Assembly (NCBI GenBank): GCA_009733575.1
Contig: ML769395.1
Location: 312,987-376,986, forward strand
Source: Gymnopus androsaceus JB14
Lineage: Eukaryota > Basidiomycota > Agaricomycetes > Agaricales > Omphalotaceae
Direction: 5' to 3'
DNA length: 64,000 nt
Below are positions 52,172-61,635 of the stretch, in pieces (positions within the stretch are counted from its first letter, which is position 1; the number at the start of each line of letters is the position of its first letter). Made by a program: the position numbers and the translations under genes. The notes below the pieces were generated by a model. It did not search any database and was not told where the DNA came from. It worked only from the letters and a program-made list of their open reading frames with translations.

Positions 52172-52371
52172 TTACAGTTGATCACGAATTTGTAGCATAC
52201 TTTTCGAAAAACGCTCATTACTGATTTTGTTTACATCCAAACAAAACGACCCACTTTGGATGAGCCTAGAGCTCCAATGGCCAATGAGAGGCCATTGTTG
52301 TAATACATGGAGCGTAGAATCATGAAGAGCGTTTTTTCAAAAGTATGCTACAAATTCATGATCAGCTGTAA
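52172..52371. mobile_element. 200-bp inverted-repeat element
   Basis: The left arm starts TTACAGTTGATCACGAATTT, continuing through GTAGCATACTTTTCGAAAAACGCTC. The right arm is its reverse complement with a few mismatches (GAGCGTTTTTTCAAAAGTATGC... to CAGCTGTAA at 52371). Arms are about 45 bp and the centre about 110 bp with no coding capacity. The target duplication is unclear. Confidence 0.75.
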
Positions 52372-53539
52372 GCCTATGACTTCAACTGTACAGTGATTTC
52401 ATTCTTATGGATTCCATGTCCCAGAATTTCGTACATAATACTAGACACTTGCAGGAAATCTTCACTGAGGAGTAGTAGTTATAAGTGACTTATACTAAGA
52501 GTGCCGAGCCAAGCTCAGCCGTGGTCTCACTGGTCTGACAAGACTAACTGGCAGCACAAAGCTAAGAGTGCCAAGCACACACTTTCTTTCCTGATCACGT
52601 CCTTGAGTAGCATTCAAGGTATACGTACCGTCCGTAGAAAATTTGGCTGTGTGCACAAGTCCGTGAACTGCAGGTTGATGAATTGCGTCGGTGTTCACAT
52701 CCAAGCAAAAATTACGGTCAATGTTCAGCTGAAGTTAAAAAATTTCAGAATGTCCCTCACAAAAGATACGAATAGCGTTGACTATACAGCAAAGTCAGAT
52801 CTCAGAAATTAGTTCAGACAAATTAATGACGGAGGTTGTGCACGGTAGACTTTGGCCTTTCGTCGGGTCGAGGGATCTAGGCCGAGGGGCCCATAAGTGC
52901 TAGGAAATATCCTCTAGGCCTGGGAGACCAATGTTTTCAGACTCGGCTGAGGGAAAAGGCAGTGCCTTTCGTATCAATGTCCACATTGGGTTCAGGCCTC
53001 GCATTTCCTCGAGGAGACCAGTCCAGAAAGCGCACAGAGCGTGGGTTCGATGGTACAAGCTTCTTCCTCGATCCGAAATTTTGTAAGCGGGAGCAAGCGG
53101 GAGCTAAATAACTGGAAGATAAACTGAGCAGGCTGGAGTTATCGCTGGAAGCGAGTCGGAAGGAGTGAGCATAGGTGGTACACTGAGCTTCTTAGACTCG
53201 AGCCAGTAGCTTCTGTATTGACACCTCTGCCAAGCAAGTGAGTCCGCTATGATAGCACGTCGAGTCTATGAGCTTCCCAGCACTATCTCCTTCAGTGGTA
53301 ATGCAATTTGTCCAGCCCTCCATACTTTGCGAACGATTTCATACTAGATCGTATAGGGTTTGAGCGTAAGACGTGAAGTAGCGCGTGGGCCTGAAAAATT
53401 CGAGATGGATTCATGGAATCGAGGAAGAAGGCGTGCCGTATGATCCAGATTCGCCTTCTCAAACCGTATCGTTTCAGGAAACGCCCCTATACAGTCACTA
53501 AAGGTCTCTGACATGGTATCATCCTCTGAATCTGAATCT

Positions 53540-53800
53540 TCCAACCTCGGACCCGTTTGAAACGCTTCCGTCTTTCTCTGGCCTCTTAACTCCCTTTAAT
53601 TCCTCATCCCGTCTTCTCAGCGGCAGCATAATACATACGCTAAAGCGGTGACGGTTACGAGACCAAAGCCACTGGAAGACTTGGCATGGTATTCAATGCT
53701 GCAAATCAATGAAGTTGCTAAATTGACGAGCTTTTCTTACGAGAATCTGACAACAGGGGCCTGCTGGGGAGATCACCTTTCACCCAATCCGATACCCGCA
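53540..53800 (+). repeat. Copy 1 of a diverged direct repeat
   Basis: Similar in the same orientation to 56060-56270, with a gap of about 50 nt. Anchors are TCTGAATC..., GACCC.GTTTGAAACG/GTTGAAAC, CTCAGCGGCAGCATAATACATA, TATTCAATGCTGCAA and GAGAATCTGACAACA/GAGTCTGACAACA. Confidence 0.6.
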
Positions 53801-54392
53801 TCATTCACTGACCTAGCCTTAATAGAATGAAAATCGATTTTATTAAGATTCACAACATCAATTCGAGCGAAATTTTCTACTTCAGCAGCTAGTCACGGCG
53901 TATCTTTGACTTGCGAGGCTCCTCCATTGTAACGTCGAGCTTGTAGGCCAAAAAGTTGGTCTTTTTTTAATGACTATTAGTTTGTCGTGTACACTAGGGG
54001 TCACGGCAAGTTGCTACAACGCGTTCTCCGTTCGCAAGGATGCCAGTGAGGGATTTCATCACGAAAACTTCGGTGAACTGTGAATTGCTGTGGATTACTC
54101 CATTGGGATCATGTCATCCCTACAGCAAAGTTCATTCACGAGGCGGTTTCCTCTTGGAAGAGTTGGTTAGATGGGAGGCCCGGGATGTTCTAGTCAACAA
54201 TGATTCAGATGAAGAGGAGCAAGAATAAGTAAATTTATCAATACTACTCATGTAACATTACTATTATTCTCCTGTGATGCCCTGCGGTCTACCTTCCTCT
54301 TTGCACGTTGAGCTCGCCGCAGAGTGGTCGTTTGGGGCCGGCTGTTTCCTCGTGGGACCCCGCCTTAGGGCGGAGCTGAGTGTCTATCTATC

Positions 54393-54520
54393 TATCTGTG
54401 GGTTGCTGTACAGTGCTGTACAGAAGCTCAATATAATCCACAGCAGCCACAGAGTTATCCAATTCTATACAGAAGGTACCCTTCCTGTGCAAACACCCAG
54501 GTTCTCCTGATGCCTTCCCA
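54393..54520 (+). repeat. Diverged half-copy of the 13576 inverted-repeat element
   Basis: TTGCTGTACAGTGCTGTACAGAAGC and, further on, CAGGTTCTCCTGATGCC parallel the right arm of the 13576-13791 element (CTGCTGTACAGCTCTGTACAGAACC ... CAGGTTTTGCTGATGCC). Only one arm is seen; spacing and order agree. Confidence 0.5.
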
Positions 54521-56059
54521 AGACTAGAAGAGTCCCGGTGAATCAAGCGCGATTGGGAGAGAACATGGTAATAATGTATATGAACTTTCCATCGATCGCA
54601 GCTTTTATACCTGAAAATCCTGGATGACAAAGATTTGTAGAACCGCAGATTACGCGTTCAGCAGCAACTATATGTCGTCGCCTGTTTCGGATGGCTTCCG
54701 GGATCTAGTGGAGAAGTACTTAGTGAAAGGGATAATCCATTCATCGTTTAATTCCCGGATCTAGTACCAGTCTATCAGAGGTGAGTATCTTTAGAAGCTC
54801 CTGCCGAACCTCTTTCACTTTCGTTCCATATCGCAGCTTAGTTGTCAAGTACCATTGTGAATGTGAATGTGAATATAACCGTTGGTATGTCCAGCGCCTC
54901 TTTAAATGAAAACAGAGTACATCTAGATCCCAATCATCAACGAGCTGAAGAAGGCGTAGTAGCTATGGGAAGAAGGTAGATAAAGTCAGGAATACGTTCG
55001 CTCTGTCGCAAGATAAAAAACGGAAGACTCATGCACAAAACGGCTGCCATTTCCCTTTTTATAAGGCAAATTCTTTCTCGATATATTTCGAAGTTTAAGG
55101 GCCTACAGCAAGGAAATCACTAACTAATCAAGTGCCGACTCAGATCATGGTAATGGCTACTTTGTAAAAGCGCAGGTATGAGAGTGAAAGGCAGGCATGC
55201 TAATTGAAAGAACCAGAAACCACAATCAGCTTGATTAACCTAAGAGACGAAGCGGGAAGTGAGAAAACAGTAGACAAAGTATAAGAACTACTTCGTACCA
55301 TACTAAAACTTTGCTCGCAGAATCACTGAGCTGCATGAAAGCCAATAGCCCGAAGGGACACGCCACCCCAACACACCAGACTGGAACACCTTTCTTTGTA
55401 CACCACCCTAACCTACTCATTGTTGATCCTCTCTTTCCCAGCGACAACTTCATCTAGTGACATACCATCTAATCACCTCGAACCTGAATAGACATATCCA
55501 TTCCCGGCGGAAAATGCGGAAAGCATGATCAAGGTGCTCACTACATGGGTCGAACGTCTGATTGCAGCGCAAAAACAAACGGAGACTAGTTTTCGCGAGC
55601 TCCGAAGAGGAATACGGGAGAGAATACCAATGGAAACGTTCCTAGAACGAAGAAGACTAAGAGGCGAAGAAAGGTCGAGTGGAAGGCCTGTGGTAAGGTG
55701 TGTCGTGGGTTAAGGACCTCTCCAACGGTGACGGAAATGTATTCTGGACCTTTGGATGAAATCAATCTTGGGCAAGAATTAAAACCCCGGCAAAATAAAC
55801 TTACCACCAATCATGGCTGAGGCTTAGGAAACCAATGGGACAGCGAGCGGTGCGCGCGGAAGGAAGGAAGGTCTATTACACGGCATAGTCCAAGTGCTTC
55901 CAGGGCATTGCAAATTGTCCCGTACGAGTCGTAGGCAAAGGGAAGTATCAAGGGTTCGAGATGGGGCATGGAAGCGAAGAAAAAGGTGCGCGCAGCATGA
56001 ACAGCTATGTACCTCGGTTAAACGCGCCTACAGGCCTCTGGCATGCATAATATTATGCA

Positions 56060-56270
56060 AGTATTATGTATCTTCTGAATCTATCTCGGACCCCGTTGAA
56101 ACTCTTCTCAGCCGCAGCATAATCCATATGCTGACAGTGAGCGAAAACTTGACAAGTTATTCAATGCTGCAATGAAGGAAGAACAGCGTATGTGATTACA
56201 TTTTCAAACGAACTTGTCTTGCCAGAGTCTGACAACATCCTGCCGAACGCTTCACCCAACTTGACTCCAA
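56060..56270 (+). repeat. Copy 2 of a diverged direct repeat
   Basis: Partner of the repeat at 53540-53800, with the same order of anchors. On the minus strand it overlaps an unrecognised 108-codon open frame. Confidence 0.6.
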
Positions 56271-56676
56271 GGCTTTCCCAAAATCCAACCCTCGAACTCG
56301 ATCCAATGTTGATATCATCTTCCGTCGACCTATTAGGGTACAAGACCAAAAGACGGGAGAAAGGAACATTTTGAAAGGAATGGGCAAGTAGAGTCGGCGA
56401 TAGTTGGTCGACGAATACCAGGTCAAGTGGAGCTCTGTCAAGCGATGGCGGTATAAACCAATTATGACGGTGATAATCCTCTTCCATTTATAATTCTACG
56501 CCCTCCTCCCTCCAAGCCCTCGATATACGATGCACTGACATGGTGCTGCTTCCGTGTGCGCTGAGTATGATGATTTGGATCTTCATTGGAAGGTTTTCTT
56601 TCCTCCCGTTGACGTACTCATTCGTGCGTCTCCGGGGTATACAGTCTATTATGCTTTTCAGATGAATTGCAGTCAT

Positions 56677-56761
56677 GGTTCGATGGCGTAGTTGGTTATC
56701 GCATCTGTCTAACATGTCGTAGTTTCACAGAAGGTCCCCGGTTCGAGCCCGGGTCGAATCA
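56677..56761 (+). tRNA. tRNA-Val (AAC) with 11-nt intron
   Basis: Acceptor stem GGTTCGA (56677-56683) pairs with TCGAATC (56754-56760), with discriminator A at 56761. The D arm contains GTAGTTGGTTATC. The anticodon stem is TCTGT/ACAGA, and between its strands lie 18 nt: CTAACA, an 11-nt intron (56715-56725) and C. The anticodon AAC is at 56711-56713, with the intron at the standard position one base after the anticodon. T arm: CCCCGGTTCGAGCCCGGG. All consensus positions for RNA polymerase III internal promoters are present. Confidence 0.95.
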
Positions 56762-57166
56762 TATTAAAGGTACGGTACTTTGCTTGATATATTTTTTCAC
56801 TTCATCAACACCAGTGGTAAAACTCTACAACGTCTTCCCTGTTGTCATTGGGAGCCTTAACTTATGTGTCTGGGTTAAACTCGACACTGCTGCTGCACTT
56901 CGATGACAGTCAGCTAACTATCTATTGCTTCAATCATATATATAGTAAATACTAAACACTTAAATAGATAGTTATGCACCATACATATGTATATAGATAA
57001 GTATACATTGTACAATCCCCAGAGGCCCCAAATAAGTTAGTTCCGTTTCCATTGAAATACGTTAAATAAAAAGAATTCAGCAATGAAAAATGAATGGATT
57101 TAAAAGAAAGGAGGGTAGTGAGATTGTAGACACCACTTTGTTGAGGAGGGGCTCTGAAGGAACTTC
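56762..57166. other. Intergenic region
   Basis: Between the tRNA and the laccase stop codon; AT-rich, with short repeats of TAGATA/TATATA near 56935-57000. No gene seen. Confidence 0.5.
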
Positions 57167-60137
57167 TCAAGAAGTCGGTCCACCTCCACCACCAAGCTGT
57201 TCAGGAGTCAAAGCATCGTAAATGGGGCACAGGTTGTCCCAAGCCTCTGTTAAGTGTTAAATCTCCAATCAGTTCTGCCCTCGAAGAATATTTAAAAAGG
57301 GACTGACGAGGAGGCGGGACATGTCCAGGCGCAACAGCCTCTTCAGCACCTTCTGCAAATACAATGGCAAAGCCACTAGGTATAGAATTAATGTCAGGAT
57401 AGAAGGGATCCAGAAATCAATAAACTCACGCTTCCAAATGAAAGTCGATGTGGCTGCGATAGTAGAGAACGAGCTCAATGAATTTGGAATCAACGGTGTT
57501 AGGTCAGTCACACTCACCAATGCAAGAACCCTTGAATTAAAGTCAGCATGAGTAGGATATGTACAGTCTCACATTTACTCACAGGGACCAGCATTATCCG
57601 TAAAGAACCGAATAGTAACATTATCTGTAGCGGAACCAGTAGAGACAACATCCCTACGGACAGGGGTGTCGTAGTTGTACTCCGTAGCTCCTGCAGGTCG
57701 GATAACGTCAAAGTTGTGCTATAATAGTCAAGAAGTCTCAGCGCCAAATCAATGGTTGATTAGCGATACGTACTCCGTGAAGATGGAATGGATGCTAAAA
57801 CTCCCGTTAGAAGAATCGGTGCAAGGCATGAAGATCGCTACTAACCGGTCCTCCGATCGCAGCTACAGTACTAGTATTGAAGGTAAGTTGGATGGTCGAG
57901 TTGAGAGGTAGCGCGTAGACTGAGCCGGCGGGAAGGAGTTCAGCTATACATCATGGTTGAAGTAAGTTACATGACAATACTAGATGATAGACAGTGGTCA
58001 GGTTCGACATACCTGGTGTAAGCGCTCCACTTATGATCTGAAGCAAGACTGGAACAGAAGGTGGTACGAATTTCACTCCGTTAATCGTGAATGCTCCGGC
58101 GTTCTGCCAATAGTATGAGTTCAAGAGCTAGAAATGTTGAAGAAATGACCAACAAATCCTAACTGCAAGTTGAGGTTATGATCGGCGCCGTCTATATCGT
58201 GTGCTCCGGACTAAAAATACTAGTTAAGGCCAGTCCCAATATCGTATGTATGTAGCCAAAACTCACTGCGCCAGGGTTAACAAGAGGCTGCAACGAGTCG
58301 GTGTCAGTTCCAGTGTCGGAAAGTAAAAGCAGAAGCGACATGAATTGTGCTTACTACGAGACTAGTTTCGCTCAAACGATTGACCGGAGTGCCAGTGGTT
58401 GTAGGTTCGGCGTTAGGAGCACCATTGTATCTAAGAATGGCGCTGTTGATCCCATTGGTAAAGCCAGCGTTACCGGTACTAGGATTGGCCTTGATCCCTA
58501 TAATAGCAGTAAGATACCGGTTCTTCATTGAAGAATGGAGAAAATAGTATTACGCACAATAGTTATCGACTGTCTGGTTGGCTTTAAGCTAGCATGGGAG
58601 TCAAGAACAGTGACAGCATGGGAACGCAGAAACATACTACAAAAGAGTATCGCTGCGCAGCAAAAATTTGGACAGAGTCGGCTGTAACAGGCAAGTGTTC
58701 AACACCGTCGACCTCGATGAACTGGGTAAAATTTTTAGCTTCATGGGGCTCTCCAAGAAAAGAAAATGCTCACAGAAAATGTGTGGCTGTCGATAGAGAA
58801 TACAAAGTTGGGATCGCACGAGATTGATACCAGACGGAAGCGGTAGCTTGAGGTGAAAGTTAGTCTTGGCGCAATATAACAATCTACCGTTTGTAGCTCA
58901 CCGAAGACCTTGAGTAACACTGATCACAGCCAAAGGTGAATCAGTTGGTCCTGTGAGGTATCTTCCTGTTTCAAACTTGTGAGATCCTTATTATTTTCGC
59001 CGTCAGCATGAGCTCTACCTAACCCGTTGATGAGTGTTGCATCCGATATCCTGCAACAAGTATTGGCAATGGGAAAGTGATTATGAATGTAGTCACTTAC
59101 GCAGCACCCACGATAAAACCCGCAGGAGAATCTAATAAAATTTTAGAAGGAGAACTGAGACGAACAACCCAACACTAACGGTAACTGCAAAATTTTCAGT
59201 TAGACGTTTAACAACAGGGAAGAAATGATAAATGTAAGTTACTTGTCGGAAAGTGTGATGACAGTGGAGTCTGGGATGAAGATGAAATGTCAGAGAGTAT
59301 GATCCACATATACAAGAGTGCGTACATACCATCGTCGACATCGTAGAGATCCAAATAGGGGTCGTCTATGAATGATTGATGTTATGTAAATAAAAAGGAG
59401 TACTTGAAAGAGGAATCGAGCGCACCCGGGTCGTAGATAATAAGGGGACCACGCAAGCCGTCACAGTATTGAGTAGCTGTCGAACAATTTCAAGCTCAAG
59501 GATGTGGCGACCGAATTGGAATGCTCATACCCAAATGAGAATGGTACCAGAATGTTCCAGCTTGTCCAGGAACATTAAAGTTGTACAGGAATGAATTGTT
59601 GGCGGCAATGGGGCACTGATTAACAAACGCCCTTGACATCCAGAGCTGTCGTCAGTGCAAGGCATAGCCAATTCTGGCAGATTACATACGGTCTATATTG
59701 ACAACTGTAAGTGACTTGAATAGACGCGATAATAAAAGGATCCTACCCGTCGGCCCAGTTGGTTGTCGCTTGGAAGAGACCATGCCAATGCTGGTGCGCC
59801 CGTGAAGCGTAAGGAGCTAGTAAACCCAAATACAACAAGCACGTACAATTGAAGTACTCAAGAGCATAGTACCGTTAGTGAGCTCATCGATCACATTGAT
59901 CTGAAAGTTGTCGCCCTACAATGATTTCGTGTTAGTATGCATTCCCGACGCGTGAAGGAGACTGACAATATTGCCCACGATGGTGGGACCAGGAATGGTA
60001 CCTCCCGCAGTGACAAACGAGCGGTTAAAGCCATCTGGCTGCAGGAATGCGTTGACAATGGGCAAGTCCGTAATAGGACCAATCGAAGCCAACGCGCCAC
60101 CGATTGGGGAGAGCAGAAGAAGAGCCGCAGAGAGCAT
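57167..60137 (-). CDS. Laccase (secreted multicopper oxidase)
   Basis: Extracellular blue copper oxidase that oxidises phenolics while reducing O2 to water; lignin-related and pigment roles are known for the family. ATG at 60137 starts a signal peptide ([17 protein letters not shown]), then [20 protein letters not shown]. All four copper-binding signatures are present across many short introns: L1 [16 protein letters not shown]2 [21 protein letters not shown]3 HPFHLHGHNFDVIR; and L4 [20 protein letters not shown], the last assembled over three exons. Other typical parts are [54 protein letters not shown] and a C-terminus [16 protein letters not shown] ending GGGGGPTS (TGA 57167-57169). Residue 10 after the L4 Cys appears to be Leu, suggesting a medium-redox enzyme (inference). 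Confidence 0.93.
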
Positions 60138-61635
60138 TGAAGGAAGGAATGTGGAAAAACTGGATTAAAAACCCTGAAGAATTGCTCTTAGGCATTTAGA
60201 TAAACGAGACGGCTTATATGCCTCTCGCAAAGGTACCAATGTACAAACGCGGATAGTAGTACTTATTGGATATTCGCCTTTTTTTGACTCTTGGCAGGCT
60301 AATTTGGTTAGACTCGGGAGAGGAATGTGTTCTTTTAATCTAAGCAATCAACGCATCATCGCAGAGGCAGCTGCCAGGAGTCATGTCGCAAAATTCGTGT
60401 GTAACCCGCCATCTCGAGCTCGACGTGAAACGAGAACATGTACCGTAGAATCGGCCTAGAGTCCCCTTGAGGTACGCTAATCTGTTTCATAAAGACAACA
60501 GTGCAGTAATCTGCAGCCGCGACGTCGTCGGGTGAGAAGATTCGTATTCTGACTTCTAGGAGTATTCGAGATGCGTTCAAGAGGGGCTGATTAATTTGCT
60601 AAGAGGACATCATTCAGGTCTCATCCCAACTGTGACCGTATTGAAGCAATTTTCATGAGTTTTAGTCGACATGCTGCAAAAGTATGAAGTAGACTCGTAT
60701 CTTGAAGCGAACAAGAAGAAACAGGCGGGCGCTTATTTGGCGCTTATTCTTAAATAAATAGATTACACGGCGCGATCCTGTTCCGCACTCTTCTTTTTGA
60801 ATGAAATTTCATCCGAGAAATTGTTTAAGCAGTGCTACCTTGCTCATGAGCCGAAGAGTAAGAGTATGGACACCGGTAAATCACGATGGTGTACAGCAAT
60901 GTATCGTGCCTGAGCATGACTGAGTAAGTATCCCGACACTAGAAGCTCTAAAGGACAAGGGTCAAAATGGAGATGCGGGTACTACTTAGTAGCGGTGATA
61001 CTAGTCTTATGGAGAGACTTGGCATTCGATGGATACCCTAAAGACAAATTGGGCGTACTAGTCGGAGTGGTCTGTTATTTTGAGTGGAAGTTTAAGCTCC
61101 TCTAAGCAGGCTGATACGAGAACAAAGAAACCTGATCTCCATACCTAGTCCGAGTCGATGTTGATATCCGGAAACCAATCTTCGATCCAACTTCGATCCT
61201 TAGTCTGCCTTATAGCTTAGCATCCTGGTGGCTTAACTTGCAAGTTAGACGATGTTCCTTGGTTCGTTATCCACGCGAAGTGGTTTCACTTACATACCTC
61301 CTTGGAAGAGAGACTCCGAACAGATGGCTTTATAATAATACAGAATGAACATACGTGCATGTATATACATACATAGTTTAGGATCATAACATATAGATTA
61401 CTACTACATAAATGGACAATGAATAAGTAGAACACTTGAGGACCATGAGTACGTGGAATACAAAGATAGCAGAAAGATACAATTATTGAATGAGATGGAA
61501 CTCCATACATAGTTTAGGATCTGCTACATGGCACATGGCATATTACTACCGAATAAATGGACAATGAATAAATAGAACACTTGAGGACCATGAGTATGAG
61601 ATAGTAGAAAATACAATTATTAAATCAGATATGAC
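60138..61635. other. Laccase upstream region
   Basis: About 1.5 kb without a supportable gene. It should include the laccase promoter. Its right end holds a 135-bp tandem duplication at 61369-61635. Confidence 0.5.
61369..61635. repeat. Tandem duplication of about 135 bp
   Basis: Two adjacent copies (61369-61503 and 61504-61635) share CATACATAGTTTAGGATC, ATAAATGGACAATGAATAA, TAGAACACTTGAGGACCATG and ACAATTATT in the same order, with small indels. They abut the stop codon of the Ser-rich gene and so form its 3' flank. Confidence 0.8.

Larger units (their letters stand above)
51862..53343. other. Intergenic region upstream of the RecQ gene
   Basis: Contains a telomere-like GGGTTAGGGTTAGG stretch (51958-51972), the inverted-repeat element at 52172-52371, and, on the minus strand near 52730-52570, a short frame with LDVNTDAIHQPAVHGLVHTA followed by KFSTDGTY that resembles a Tup1-type WD-repeat segment. 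No intact gene supported. Confidence 0.45.
53344..56676. other. Gene-poor region with duplicated segments
   Basis: Several open frames (e.g. minus 53344-53544, plus 54040-54228, plus 55525-55713, minus 56161-56487) have no recognisable domain. Two stretches are related: about 53540-53800 and about 56060-56270 (shared GGACCC..GTTGAAAC, CTCAG(C)CGCAGCATAAT and ATTCAATGCTGCAA). A piece near 54393-54520 resembles one arm of the element at 13576. Confidence 0.45.

Noticed and set aside
56161..56487. 108-codon minus-strand open frame
   Set aside because: Plausible composition but no recognised family, and half of it lies in a diverged repeat; not enough to call a gene.
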